Counted from the first letter of the stretch, positions 1 to 9,351 are shown. The stretch is 64,000 nucleotides of DNA from Haloplasma contractile SSD-17B (GCF_000215935.2 NZ_AFNU02000002.1:248001-312000), one strand, 5' to 3'. Program-made: numbers and translations. The notes: generated from the sequence alone by a model not told the origin.

Positions 1-453
1 AGGGAACATTTGAATACCCATCATCCCAAGTAAAATTTGTTTCTTACCTTTAAATCTGAATCTTGTCAATGCATATCCAGTTAAAACCGATACAATCACG
101 ACAAGTATCGTATTAAGAATTGCAATACTCAGTGTTCTAAAGAATGATCCTACATAGTCAGGTAAAAATAGTCCAGATGTTGATCTTTTAGTAAACAGTT
201 CAACATAGTGCTCAGCTGACATGTTTCCGAAGTCTGGTAAAAGTCCAATATTAGCAAGTGATTTACCTGGAGTTAAAGATGCAACTAGCATCCATAAAAC
301 AGGAGTTAATACAACTGCTACCGACAATACAAGCCATAAATGAGTGATTATTTTCATCATTACTCTTTTTGTTTTAGGACTAGTGATTATAGCCTTGACT
401 GATTTTATCGTATTAGTAATAGTCTTTACTATTTTATTCGTTAAATTATTCAT
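1..453 (-). CDS. malG: Maltodextrin ABC transporter permease MalG, 5' part (gene runs off the window)
   Basis: This is the N-terminal ~150 residues of a MalG/MdxG-type inner permease subunit, which with MalF forms the membrane channel for maltodextrin import. The ATG at 453 has a GGAGG site just upstream, inside the last codons of malF, so the two genes are translationally close. The visible product has a basic N-terminus, a first membrane segment (HLWLVLSVAVVLTPVLWMLV) and the MalG-like stretch FKGKKQILLGMMGIQMFP just before the edge, which precedes the usual EAA region. The rest lies outside the window. Family assignment rests on order after malE-malF and on these motifs. Confidence 0.9.
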   Translation of the reverse strand, partial: MNNLTNKIVKTITNTIKSVKAIITSPKTKRVMMKIITHLWLVLSVAVVLTPVLWMLVASLTPGKSLANIGLLPDFGNMSAEHYVELFTKRSTSGLFLPDYVGSFFRTLSIAILNTILVVIVSVLTGYALTRFRFKGKKQILLGMMGIQMFP

Positions 454-454
454 A

Positions 455-2005
455 TTAATCCTCCTCCCAGAAATTCTTAGCTCTTGCTAGGTTAAAGATT
501 GAGAACCCACCGACTACTAAGAATATGAGAATTGAATACACAGATGCAATATTATAAAACTCAGATCCATCAGTAAATGATAATTTATAAATCCATGATA
601 TTAAAATGTCTGTTTGTCCTGGCATTGCTCCCGTAATACGCATTGAGTTAGGTATTTGATCAGCAATCCATCCAGGGCTACCACCTGTTAAGAAATAAAT
701 AGCACCAAAGTTATTAAAATTGAACGAGAATGTCATTATAATAACAGGTAATGTGGCTGCTAGTACTCTTGGTAGCGTAATATTTCTAAATTTTTGAAAC
801 GCATTTGCACCATCAATATCAGCTGCTTCATATAGAGATTGTGGAATCGTATTAAGTACCCCTACAATTAACATCATAAAATAAGGTGCACCTAACCATA
901 AGTTTACCAATATTATAACAACTCTAGCTAGTGGACCATTGAACGTATCAGTAAACCAATAAATAATTCCAGTTCCTTCTTGACCAAGTAACCCGATTGT
1001 ACGCAAGAAACTATTAACCGATTCTATAGTTCCTGTTTGATATAGTAACGTATTTATTAAACCGTCTTTATCAAATGCATTTTTAAATACCATTAATGAT
1101 ATCATTGCTGGAATAGCCCACGGTAAAATTAAAAGTAGACGCCATGCTTTTTTCCCAACTGTATGCTTTGATTGAACAACAATTGCTTGGAAAAAACCAA
1201 CAACATAAACGGAAATTGAAGATGCAAAAGCCCAAATAACTGTCCATAAAAAGATCTTAAGAAAAACTTTGTACCAATCTGGGTTTTCAAAAATAAATTT
1301 AAAGGAATCGAAACCTACCCATTCAATTAATCGCACACTTGTTTGAATCTTATACGTATAGTTAGTAAACGCAATAAGAAATGCAAATAAGAACGGAATG
1401 ATTGTAAAGAACATCATCAGTGTAATTGCAGGAATCATGATTATATAAGCAAAAAATGCTTGCCATACTCTAGAAAAATATTCCCCAGCAGATTCTACTT
1501 CACCGGTTATAAGGGTACTTTTTCTTGTCTTATAAGCGTCTATGATTGAGAATATCCAAAATGCTACTAAAAACGTTAATAATACAACCGTAATAATTCC
1601 GTTCCCTAATAAGTCTATTGAGCGGTCAGCAGAGACCCATGTTAAAACAGGGTCAAATGTCTTAATACTTTGCCCTCTATATGAGTCACCTAATACTAAT
1701 GCACCTAATGAAAATAGACCCCACAGTCCTTTTGTTATAAAACCACCATAATCACGGAAGAAATAAATTTGCTCTCCTGATTCAGCAGGGTACGTTTGCA
1801 ATTCACCTTGTAAAGCATATATATAACCGGAAGTACCGATTTCAAAAAGAACGTATAAAAGGAAGATTAGTAATAATGGAACTGCTTTATACCACTGTTT
1901 ATTTCGTAATTGTCCTAAGCCAATTAAAAAGAATGACATTAAAGCAGCAAGATATGCACTAGGATATTCTTTAATATCCTTTTTTAATCGATCAAAAAAA
2001 TTCAT
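455..2005 (-). CDS. malF: Maltodextrin ABC transporter permease MalF
   Basis: Permease subunit of the maltodextrin importer. The EAA loop that contacts the ATPase is clear (EAADIDGANAFQKFRNITLP, about residue 390), and the C-terminal two thirds have the MalF membrane pattern. At 516 residues it is longer than Bacillus MdxF (about 435). The extra ~150 N-terminal residues contain SAYLAALMSFFLIGLGQLRN, which resembles small GLGQ-type two-helix membrane domains fused in front of the permease. It starts at an ATG behind AGAGGTG. It follows malE after a hairpin and leads directly into malG. No MalK/MsmX ATPase is visible in the window, so one must be supplied from elsewhere. Confidence 0.93.
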   Translation of the reverse strand: MNFFDRLKKDIKEYPSAYLAALMSFFLIGLGQLRNKQWYKAVPLLLIFLLYVLFEIGTSGYIYALQGELQTYPAESGEQIYFFRDYGGFITKGLWGLFSLGALVLGDSYRGQSIKTFDPVLTWVSADRSIDLLGNGIITVVLLTFLVAFWIFSIIDAYKTRKSTLITGEVESAGEYFSRVWQAFFAYIIMIPAITLMMFFTIIPFLFAFLIAFTNYTYKIQTSVRLIEWVGFDSFKFIFENPDWYKVFLKIFLWTVIWAFASSISVYVVGFFQAIVVQSKHTVGKKAWRLLLILPWAIPAMISLMVFKNAFDKDGLINTLLYQTGTIESVNSFLRTIGLLGQEGTGIIYWFTDTFNGPLARVVIILVNLWLGAPYFMMLIVGVLNTIPQSLYEAADIDGANAFQKFRNITLPRVLAATLPVIIMTFSFNFNNFGAIYFLTGGSPGWIADQIPNSMRITGAMPGQTDILISWIYKLSFTDGSEFYNIASVYSILIFLVVGGFSIFNLARAKNFWEED

Positions 2006-2056
2006 AGCTACACCTCTTTCTTTCTAAAATTTACTAATTTTTTTGATTATAACATT

Positions 2057-2098
2057 GTTAAAGGACACTAGCTCTAGTGTCCTGCTGCGTCCTTTAAC
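2057..2098 (-). other. malE-malF intercistronic hairpin
   Basis: A perfect 9-bp stem (AGGACACTA / TAGTGTCCT) lies between malE and malF. The outer arms GTTAAAGGAC and GTCCTTTAAC can pair with each other instead, so two mutually exclusive structures are possible. There is only a short U run after the stem, so this is more likely a partial terminator or an mRNA stabiliser that keeps malE above malFG than a full terminator. Confidence 0.6.
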
Positions 2099-2118
2099 AT
2101 TTATAGTCTATATATTAT

Positions 2119-3525
2119 TTATTTATTATTTTCTTCGTACCATTGTTCAGCTAAAGCTACGATTTCAGTTTGTGCTTCTGCTGGAGTTTTAGTTCCATCC
2201 CAAACTGCTGCGTAGAATGTGTCTAATGTAATTTCATAGTATACATCCATAGCTGCTTTTGCTGTGTTGTTAGGTAGAACAAAGTTTGGCTCTACATAGT
2301 TTTCAGCAAATGCTGCAGACATTTCTTTTCTGTTTGTTCCTTCATAAGTAGGGTTAAACTCAGAATCTTCTTGTAACCCTGGGATGTAACTTGAATTATC
2401 AACTAATGTTTGGAACCCTTCTTCAGAGTAAATTAAACGTAATAATTCGTGAGCTGCTGAAGGATAACTTGTGTTTGCATTCACTACAAATCCTTTAGTT
2501 TTAACAAATGGCGTTAGGCGAGTTCCATCATATGTTGGCATTACTGAGAATTTAAAGTCTGAACCAGAGTTTGTTTCTGCTTCTTCAACATTCATCCACG
2601 TACCAACTAATGCAAATGGTGAGAATTCATCATTTAAGTAATTATCCCATCTCCATGACATAGATGTACCTGGTGTTACTGTTCCATCTGCCTCTACTGA
2701 GATTTTATGTTCAGCGGCTTCTTTAATGAATGCTAAACCATTTTTGAAACTTTCTTTTTCATAACCTGGCTTAGTTGGATCTCCTTCAGCGAAGATTTCC
2801 CATCCATCTGCTGTAACTGATGAATATCCAGACCAAACTTCTGTTAAACTCATTGGATATACAACGTTAACTGTATCACCTTTATAAGTAGGTCGTGTTG
2901 TATCCCACTCATCAGATAAAGCAAAGATTTCTTCCCATGTATCGAATGCATCTGGTAATCCATCACCATCAGCGTCTTCAGTACTGTATCCTAATTCTTC
3001 TAACATTGTTTTATTCCATGAGAACGCCATTCCATCAAATACTGTTGGTAAATATACATAATTACCAGAGTTAATCAGGTCATTTGCTGGCTTGAATCCG
3101 TTGTCAGTTCCCATATCTTCAATATATTGATGTAATGCAAATACTGATTGCATATTACGAGGAACTTCTCCATCAATAACGAATACTACGTCTGGAGCTT
3201 CTTCAGCTTGTTCTGTAATTTTATCAGCAGCTCCTGAAGCTTCATAGTCTATAAACTTAACTTTATCTTTTAATTCAGGGTATGTTTCATTCCATTTAGC
3301 TACAATGGCATTACCATAATCTGTATTGTCAAGTCCGATTGTTAATTCAGCACCATCTTCTTTTAAACCATCTTCTATGCGATATGTCATATCTTCTGCA
3401 TTAAAGCATGCTTGAGTTCCGTCTGGAGTTTCACAATCTGCATATGATCTTCCTCCACCGTTTCCACAAGCAGCAATTAAAAGTGAAGCTACCATAAGTA
3501 CTACTAATCCTGAAATCTTCTTCAT
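2119..3525 (-). CDS. malE: Maltodextrin-binding lipoprotein MalE-like
   Basis: Solute-binding lipoprotein of the maltodextrin importer. The N-terminus is a lipoprotein signal with the lipobox LIAAC, so the mature protein is anchored by Cys20 outside the membrane. The body has MalE/MdxE features such as EVWSGYSSVTADGWEIF and the late segment PSAAHELLRLIYSEEGFQTL. At 468 residues it is somewhat longer than typical (about 400), with an unusual early insertion rich in Cys and Asp. It has its own promoter and a structured leader, and is followed by malF and malG. Sugar specificity is inferred from the neighbouring amylase and DUF1189 genes. Confidence 0.9.
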   Translation of the reverse strand: MKKISGLVVLMVASLLIAACGNGGGRSYADCETPDGTQACFNAEDMTYRIEDGLKEDGAELTIGLDNTDYGNAIVAKWNETYPELKDKVKFIDYEASGAADKITEQAEEAPDVVFVIDGEVPRNMQSVFALHQYIEDMGTDNGFKPANDLINSGNYVYLPTVFDGMAFSWNKTMLEELGYSTEDADGDGLPDAFDTWEEIFALSDEWDTTRPTYKGDTVNVVYPMSLTEVWSGYSSVTADGWEIFAEGDPTKPGYEKESFKNGLAFIKEAAEHKISVEADGTVTPGTSMSWRWDNYLNDEFSPFALVGTWMNVEEAETNSGSDFKFSVMPTYDGTRLTPFVKTKGFVVNANTSYPSAAHELLRLIYSEEGFQTLVDNSSYIPGLQEDSEFNPTYEGTNRKEMSAAFAENYVEPNFVLPNNTAKAAMDVYYEITLDTFYAAVWDGTKTPAEAQTEIVALAEQWYEENNK

Positions 3526-3562
3526 TTTTATACGCTCCTTTTTATTTTTATTATATATAACC

Positions 3563-3628
3563 GAAAGTTTAATCGATCATCTTCCCTTCCCCTAGAAGAT
3601 TTTATTGTCGATTAGATTAATAACTTTC
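3563..3628 (-). promoter_or_regulatory. Structured malE mRNA leader (nested inverted repeat)
   Basis: Three successive arm pairs nest within the predicted 5' leader: GAAAGTT/AACTTTC outermost, TAATCGA/TCGATTA in the middle and ATCTTC/GAAGAT innermost, around a C-rich loop. The element sits between the predicted start of transcription (~3636) and the malE ribosome site. It has no U run on the gene side, so it is not a simple terminator; a stability or control element is possible. Confidence 0.45.
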
Positions 3629-3642
3629 TTTGTTATATTAAA

Positions 3643-3671
3643 AGTTTATCACCAGATTATTATCAAGTCAA
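3643..3671 (-). promoter_or_regulatory. malE promoter (sigma-A type)
   Basis: TTGACT at 3671-3666 and TAAACT at 3648-3643 are separated by 17 bases, reading towards malE. Confidence 0.6.
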
Positions 3672-3680
3672 TAGATTGGC

Positions 3681-3694
3681 TGAAAGCGGAAACA
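3681..3694. promoter_or_regulatory. cre-like operator upstream of malE
   Basis: TGAAAGCGGAAACA matches the catabolite-response consensus TGWAANCGNTNWCA with one mismatch. It lies just upstream of the malE -35 box, a position seen for CcpA-activated or MalR/LacI-family controlled promoters. Which regulator binds is not shown here. Confidence 0.5.
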
Positions 3695-3834
3695 TGATGG
3701 AATCGATTACAGATGTTAATAGATCCATTATTATGCAAATTCATCCAAAATATTGAGAAAATAACCAAGTCTATATATATTTTTTACAATTTCTTTAATT
3801 ATTATGACTGAATTCAACTTACATTTATTGTTAG

Positions 3835-4680
3835 TTAGTCTATATTATGATGAAGATCTATTCCTTCTTTTGATAAAACGCGATAAACAAAAACAAGTCT
3901 TATAGCATATAAGATTGTAAATGCTATTGAACCAATACTCTGACTATATACACCGATTAAAGCGGTAAGTATGGCAGGAGTAAGACCTGATATAACAGTT
4001 ATCTTTACACTAGCTAGATACGTTAATCTACCACTTGATTTCGAAATATTATTAAACATGAACAGTAGAGAAATAACCAAAACAAACATTATAAATTGTG
4101 AAGCTTGAACCAGTGTTATTTGCGCAAAGTCTCTAGTTAACATGCTGTAATGGATACTATGCAAAATACTCTTTGTCATCGTTTCATAATAATCTTCAGT
4201 TGAAAGATTGTCTGGTTTATCTTCTTTAATCGCTCCAAAATCTGTTCCTCTTAGAAGGTTATAATCACCTGTAATTTTTCTAACTTGATCTGTCTCAGCA
4301 TCTACGTAAATTATTTTAATTCCATACTCATCAAATATAATTCTGTTTTCTGATTCATCGTCTATATATTCAAAGTGTAAATCATAATCCCCTATTCGCT
4401 TTAGATCAATGTCATCATACACATTGATTGCTCCACTCTCATCAATTCTAATTGGTAATTCCTCTTCATATATTTCTGCGAATGTAGCATTTATATTAGG
4501 AAATCGTTCTATTAATTCATCACCGCTCATTGAAACTCTTGCGTAATATAATGGAAATGACGACATTATTACCACAACAAAGAAAATTAAAGCAATACTT
4601 ATTATTGAAAAACTCCTTGCTTGTATAACCGCACGGTTTTGATAAAACGTTTTTGAAAATAATAATAATTTATTATTCAT
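3835..4680 (-). CDS. DUF1189 family membrane protein (YvdJ/MdxM-like)
   Basis: A ~281-residue membrane protein of the DUF1189 family, found next to maltodextrin genes in Bacillus (yvdJ). A hydrophobic helix near the N-terminus (FSIISIALIFFVVVIMSSFP) is followed by a large extracytoplasmic region of ~150 residues, then three or four C-terminal helices. An upstream in-frame GTG at 4689 exists, but the ATG at 4680 has GAGGTG at ideal spacing and is preferred. It lies between the amylase gene and malE, all in the same direction, so a role in maltodextrin use is inferred; the molecular function of the family is unknown. Confidence 0.75.
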   Translation of the reverse strand: MNNKLLLFSKTFYQNRAVIQARSFSIISIALIFFVVVIMSSFPLYYARVSMSGDELIERFPNINATFAEIYEEELPIRIDESGAINVYDDIDLKRIGDYDLHFEYIDDESENRIIFDEYGIKIIYVDAETDQVRKITGDYNLLRGTDFGAIKEDKPDNLSTEDYYETMTKSILHSIHYSMLTRDFAQITLVQASQFIMFVLVISLLFMFNNISKSSGRLTYLASVKITVISGLTPAILTALIGVYSQSIGSIAFTILYAIRLVFVYRVLSKEGIDLHHNID

Positions 4681-4730
4681 TATATTCACCTCACATAATC
4701 TATTATTTAGTTAGTTTATCTTGTTCAAAA

Positions 4731-4759
4731 CAAAAAAACCACATTCTAGTGGTTTTTTT
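4731..4759 (-). terminator. Terminator after GH13 amylase gene
   Basis: CCAC/GTGG stem flanked by runs of seven A and seven T; it works in both directions but is placed to end the amylase transcript. Confidence 0.7.
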
Positions 4760-4764
4760 ATTAT

Positions 4765-6417
4765 TTATTTTATATACTGATCAGAATAGTCATTGTTTAT
4801 CTCTACAACAAGCGTTGATTGTGGATCCATGATCGTCAACGTAGTGCTATCTGATGAGTTATAAATAATCTGTTCCACATGTTCTGTATCAATGTTAATT
4901 GTTAGTTCGTAGTTACTCATATTGTGTATCACTAGAAGAAGTTGTTCATTTCCTTCTTCATCTGAATATTTAAGATAAGTTGGTTCGTCAACGCCATCCA
5001 TTGTGTAAGCTTTAAATTCTCCCTTTTCTAAAGCTATATTTGCATTTCTAATACTTATTAGGTTTTTGTAATGATTTAATAGAGAATTTGGATTTTGTAA
5101 TTGAGTCTCTACAGATGGAACATCTTTATTAAGTATATTTGTATACCAAGTTGTTTCTAGTGGGTCACTTAAATCATCAGACCATTTCATCGGTAAACGA
5201 CGTGTCATATCCCAAATACCTTGACCACCTTTGACACCTTTCAATCCAAGTTCCTCTCCATAATATATATATGGGTTTCCTGATAACATGAATAACATAT
5301 CAGCAGCTAATTTTAATTCAGAGTCACTATGTAATTGAGATGCAACACGATCCTCGTCATGATTTGTTAGAAAAGGCGCATCAATGAAACCTGTATATTT
5401 ACTGTTGTACTTCATATATACATACTCTAAATAATTTGTGTAACCGTCTGCGTCTCCTGCTTTTACAGCTGATAATATACGTTCGGCTATCTCAAAGTTA
5501 AAGTTTGAGTGTAGCGATTTAAAATAAGGTGAAATTGTAACAGGGTCTGACCAAACTTCTCCTACTAGATAAATATCAGGATATGTTTTCTGTAATTCCG
5601 TGCGGAACTCATGCCACCATAATACATTCTTTGATTTATAGTCAACGTTCTCAGGAACCTCACCTTCACCATAAACATGCATAGCAGCATCCAAACGATA
5701 ACCATCAACACCTTTTTCCAACCAAAAATCTGCAACATCTAGTACTTCTTGTTTAACTTCTTCATTGTCAAAATTCAAGTCTGGCATATTACCAATAAAA
5801 TACCCTGCATAAAAGCTACCGCCATAATAATGCCAAATCTCTTGATCCCATGCCCCTTTTTCATTACGTCTTTCATCGTCTGAAGTAATCCATGTATAAT
5901 AGTCTCTATACTTACTGTCTTCATCATTTTTACTTTCTATAAACCAAGGATGATCAGAACTTGTATGGTTAATGACTAAGTCAACAATTACATCAATACC
6001 GTGTTGCTCTGCAACAGCTAACATCTCTTCAAAGTCTTCCATTGTTCCATAATCTTTTTCTACATTATAATAGTCAACTACATCATAGCCATGATAACTT
6101 GGAGATTCAAACATAGGCATAAGCCATATCCCTTCTATTCCAAGATCAGCTAAGTAAGGCATTTTCTCAGTTATTCCCTTGAAGTCTCCTATTCCGTCAC
6201 CATCAGCGTCTGCAAATGAACGAACAAATATTTCATAATAAACCCCATGGTGGTCGCTTTCAATAAAATTAGCATCAAGGTTCTTCACTTTTTCCTTTAA
6301 TTCATTTGACTGTTGCTTCTTTGTTGTGTCAGTAGTCTCCACGTCTAGGTCACCATTTCCACAGGAAGCAAGAATCGCAATAATAAAAGTTACTACTATT
6401 AATTTTATAGACTTCAT
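4765..6417 (-). CDS. Secreted GH13 alpha-amylase-family lipoprotein
   Basis: Glycoside hydrolase family 13 enzyme anchored outside the cell by a lipobox (LASCGN). The catalytic triad is visible: nucleophile Asp in DGYRLDAAMH, acid/base Glu in LVGEVWSD and the third Asp in FLTNHDEDR; the conserved region I is DLVINHTSSDHPW. At 550 residues with only the (beta/alpha)8 barrel and a C-terminal beta domain, it should cut maltodextrins into pieces for MalEFG. It is a close paralogue of the protein at 30761-32800 but lacks that protein's N-terminal pullulanase-type domain. It is followed by a terminator, then the DUF1189 gene. Exact product specificity cannot be told. Confidence 0.92.
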   Translation of the reverse strand: MKSIKLIVVTFIIAILASCGNGDLDVETTDTTKKQQSNELKEKVKNLDANFIESDHHGVYYEIFVRSFADADGDGIGDFKGITEKMPYLADLGIEGIWLMPMFESPSYHGYDVVDYYNVEKDYGTMEDFEEMLAVAEQHGIDVIVDLVINHTSSDHPWFIESKNDEDSKYRDYYTWITSDDERRNEKGAWDQEIWHYYGGSFYAGYFIGNMPDLNFDNEEVKQEVLDVADFWLEKGVDGYRLDAAMHVYGEGEVPENVDYKSKNVLWWHEFRTELQKTYPDIYLVGEVWSDPVTISPYFKSLHSNFNFEIAERILSAVKAGDADGYTNYLEYVYMKYNSKYTGFIDAPFLTNHDEDRVASQLHSDSELKLAADMLFMLSGNPYIYYGEELGLKGVKGGQGIWDMTRRLPMKWSDDLSDPLETTWYTNILNKDVPSVETQLQNPNSLLNHYKNLISIRNANIALEKGEFKAYTMDGVDEPTYLKYSDEEGNEQLLLVIHNMSNYELTINIDTEHVEQIIYNSSDSTTLTIMDPQSTLVVEINNDYSDQYIK

Positions 6418-6514
6418 ATCTTCATCTCCTTATTTATATAATACAGTAATCGTAATCTTACATACAACCTTTTAAAATCATATTTTCATTTTCACTAATA
6501 ATTTATGCTATCAT

Positions 6515-6576
6515 ATTATACGTTTATTTGAAAGTGACATAGAACGGTAAACGGTAACATGATTTTACACATTATA
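6515..6576 (-). promoter_or_regulatory. Amylase promoter region with cre-like site
   Basis: GGTAAACGGTAACA at 6546-6559 matches the cre consensus with one mismatch. It lies between two possible TATAAT -10 boxes for the amylase gene (6571-6576 and 6515-6520), so it could repress one promoter or sit upstream of the other. Both -35 boxes are weak. Confidence 0.45.
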
Positions 6577-6675
6577 CTATTATTTAGATTACTCAAGTAA
6601 CTACGTTATTATTAATAGACATGGATAGTAAAAAATCCCACTGTGTCTTTATACTACTAAAAGCATTATTTAGAA

Positions 6676-7254
6676 TTATTCATAATTAAATACAATAGGA
6701 GCATCTAGTAATCGTGTATATCGTCTTAACTTAACATAGGTTTCTTGACTTGAAAAAAAGAACAATGAGAATGCTTCCCACAAGAAAACCCATCCACCTA
6801 TAAACATTCCTTCAAGAAGCGTAGAGGTTATTAAGTCTAATGTAACATTTTTTTGAGTTAGATAGCTTGATATCAGAAACGTGAAGGATAATATTATATA
6901 GAGTAAAATTTTCTTTCGATAATTTGCTAACTCTTTTCTGATGAAATGAAGCGTAAATTTAAAGTTATTCTTTATTCCTATTCGAGTCAATTTCTCTTTC
7001 TTAGTATTATATTGTTGCCTTGGCATATAAAAGAGTAACTCTAAGCTATACTTTGAAGGGATGTCAAACGCACATTGATCGATAAACGTGAGCAGATCCG
7101 GATCTAAATCCCTGCGTTTTATAGGTGATGGATCCCATCCATTGAACACTTCATTATAGTCATCTAGAGAAACTTCAATAATAAATGCACCTGTGTCTTT
7201 GTTCTCTTTATATATTTGTCTTAAATAGTTACGTTTCTTTTTTACTATAAACAT
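6676..7254 (-). CDS. Hypothetical protein with two membrane helices
   Basis: A ~192-residue protein I do not recognise. The first ~110 residues are soluble and charged (start MFIVKKKRNYL; DPDLLTFIDQCAFDIP). Two helices follow (ILLYIILSFTFLISSYL and MFIGGWVFLWEAFSLFFF), then a short basic cytoplasmic tail (YVKLRRYTRLLDAP). A TTG at 7269 extends the frame, but the ATG at 7254 lies eight bases after GGAGG and is the better start. It appears to be a single-gene unit. It could be a membrane-anchored sensor or scaffold, but nothing in the sequence decides this. Confidence 0.75.
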   Translation of the reverse strand: MFIVKKKRNYLRQIYKENKDTGAFIIEVSLDDYNEVFNGWDPSPIKRRDLDPDLLTFIDQCAFDIPSKYSLELLFYMPRQQYNTKKEKLTRIGIKNNFKFTLHFIRKELANYRKKILLYIILSFTFLISSYLTQKNVTLDLITSTLLEGMFIGGWVFLWEAFSLFFFSSQETYVKLRRYTRLLDAPIVFNYE

Positions 7255-7401
7255 TGAATTTTCCTCCAAGCACTAGTTCTTTCAATGTGCTTTTTAATGT
7301 TAATGTACGCTAATATTCTTTAATATTGTTTATATTATAATACTTTATATACTAGTTAATTCTATTTCTCATTTTACTTATATCCTAGTCCATATACATT
7401 T

Positions 7402-7444
7402 CAAAAAAATAAAGTCCTATAGCTTGATTATACTGATAGGACCT
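7402..7444 (-). terminator. Terminator after M20 amidohydrolase
   Basis: Stem GTCCTAT/ATAGGAC followed on the minus strand by TTTATTTTTTT. Confidence 0.75.
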
Positions 7445-7492
7445 AGATTTTCTATCTTAATTTCTGTTCATACAACGTTGTTTTATAGGTGT

Positions 7493-8656
7493 TTATCGAT
7501 TTTTAAATTCATTTTTAATAGTCTTTAATAATTCTGGCTTCGTAAGTACATCGTAAGCTGTATTTGCCATACATTTAGCAGCTAGTATTAATCCTTCAAA
7601 TCCTTTTTTACTCATAGCTGCATCTCTAAATTCATGAGTGTGTGCAGGAGTATGCACATCCGTAATACTAATATAAGGGTGAATTGACGGAGCATAATGA
7701 CTAACATTTCCCATATCTATTGAACCACTCCCGCTACCTGGTTCATGAATTTCATCAGGATTAACACCTAGTGCAATTAAATTACTGGTATAAATTGAAG
7801 ATAAAGCCTCATTTGTAATCATATTATCATATGACAATTCGTAAAAAGATGTTTCTAGTCGTGCACCTGTAGCTAACGCAGCTCCTTTTGCACAACCCTT
7901 AACCTTTTCTAACAGTTCATTCAAATAACGACGATCATTTGCCCGTACATAGAACTGTGCAACCGCATGATCAGGTACAATATTCGCAGCCTTTCCACCC
8001 TCAGGAATTATTCCATGAATTCGAACATCTGATGTAACATGCTGTCTAAGTGCATTGATTCCATTAAAGGTTTGAATCACCGCATCTAGTGCATTAATTC
8101 CTTCATGAGGCGCAGCAGCTGCATGAGCTGTTTTTCCGAAGAATTTAAACTGAATAGCATCCATCGCAAGAGATGTCCCACTTTTTCTATGACTATCGGA
8201 TGGATGTGTAATTAAGGCTACATCTAGGTGGTTATAGATCCCTTCTTCAGCCATTGTAACTTTTCCACCACGGGTTTCTTCAGCAGGTGTTCCGTATACA
8301 TATATTTTACCACCACATTCATTTATTACTTTTTTGAGCGCTATTGCAGCTCCGATAGCCATTGTTCCTATTAAATTGTGGCCACAAGCATGTCCTATTT
8401 CCGGAAGCGCATCATATTCAGCCATAAATCCCACGTGAGGCCCCTCTATCCCACTATCATATACTGCCTCAAATGCAGTAGGTAACCCACATGTACCTAG
8501 TTCTACATTAAATCCATTCTCTTTTAAGGTTTCTGATAATAATTTAGATGCTTTTATTTCTTCATGTCCTAGTTCAGGGTTATTCCCAATAAACTGACTA
8601 ATGTCATATAGTTTGTTCTTCATCTCATCGACATATTGATTAATTTTTTCCTTCAT
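7493..8656 (-). CDS. M20 family amidohydrolase (ACY1L2/AbgB-like)
   Basis: Zinc-dependent amidohydrolase of peptidase family M20, 387 residues. Metal-binding motifs are visible: HACGHNLIG near residue 93, the catalytic EE of TPAEETRGG, and a C-terminal HTPAHTHEF. The HACGHN form is typical of the aminobenzoyl-glutamate hydrolase/ACY1L2 branch rather than of N-acyl-amino-acid hippuricases, so small N-acyl or dipeptide substrates are likely. It is cytoplasmic with no signal peptide. The start ATG has AAGGAGG upstream. It stands alone between two terminators. Confidence 0.88.
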   Translation of the reverse strand: MKEKINQYVDEMKNKLYDISQFIGNNPELGHEEIKASKLLSETLKENGFNVELGTCGLPTAFEAVYDSGIEGPHVGFMAEYDALPEIGHACGHNLIGTMAIGAAIALKKVINECGGKIYVYGTPAEETRGGKVTMAEEGIYNHLDVALITHPSDSHRKSGTSLAMDAIQFKFFGKTAHAAAAPHEGINALDAVIQTFNGINALRQHVTSDVRIHGIIPEGGKAANIVPDHAVAQFYVRANDRRYLNELLEKVKGCAKGAALATGARLETSFYELSYDNMITNEALSSIYTSNLIALGVNPDEIHEPGSGSGSIDMGNVSHYAPSIHPYISITDVHTPAHTHEFRDAAMSKKGFEGLILAAKCMANTAYDVLTKPELLKTIKNEFKNR

Positions 8657-9305
8657 TATAAATGGAACCTCCTTGTATAGTGACGGTTTACTTTTGTCTT
8701 AAGTATATATTAATAATAACTAATGTCAACTAAATAACTAAGTCACTTTTTATATTTTCTTCTATGGTTGTATATTGAATGATTAGATAACTAGCGTTTA
8801 CTTAATTCCATTTTTTCTTATCATTTTCTCTTACGGTAATATCACACTTTATTTGATATAACCTGCTGCGATGATCATGACTACACACTAATTATCATAA
8901 GTTTTCTTAATAAAATATTGGCTAATGTTATAGCGCATACCGGAGTCATGCTTCTAAAATCTCTTTTGCACTTGCAGGGTGGCGAAGTGTGTACCATAGT
9001 ATCTTACCATTCCCATCAACGCCAATACATTAATCACGTGTGAACGCTATAGTTTGATTTTAAAAACTTCTTGTATTTAAGAACTTGACGTAACGAATAG
9101 AGTTGAAAAAAGCTTAGAGATGTTAATGAGATTGGATGAACTAATTCTATTATACCTATTTTTCATACTATAAATGTTCTGTCTTTAAAAGAATTAAGAA
9201 ATAGATAATGTGGTTCTTCCCACTAAAAACCCTGCCTAAGCCATTAAGTGTGAAACAGGTACATATAACATCGCTTACTGTAATAATCGTTCTAATTAAA
9301 CTTTC
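8657..9305. other. Long intergenic stretch with a decayed-gene scrap
   Basis: No intact gene is supported here. The 8680-8940 part is AT-rich with no structure I recognise. A short coding-like scrap is listed separately at 8946-9029. Confidence 0.5.
8946..9029 (-). pseudogene. Possible C-terminal remnant of a lost gene
   Basis: A 27-codon frame reads CIGVDGNGKILWYTLRHP and continues to ASAKEILEA before a TGA stop. The composition looks like real protein and unlike the surrounding AT-rich DNA. A TAA lies directly upstream in frame, then a few more plausible codons (AFTRD), so it looks like the broken end of a former gene. I cannot name the family. Confidence 0.3.
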
Positions 9306-9343
9306 ATAAAAAAATACCAACCAATGTATTATTGGATGGTATC
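9306..9343 (-). terminator. Terminator after rluF-like gene
   Basis: Stem formed by ATACCATCCAAT and its near-complement TTGGTTGGTAT, followed by seven T on the minus strand. Confidence 0.75.
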
Positions 9344-9351
9344 CTTCTATA

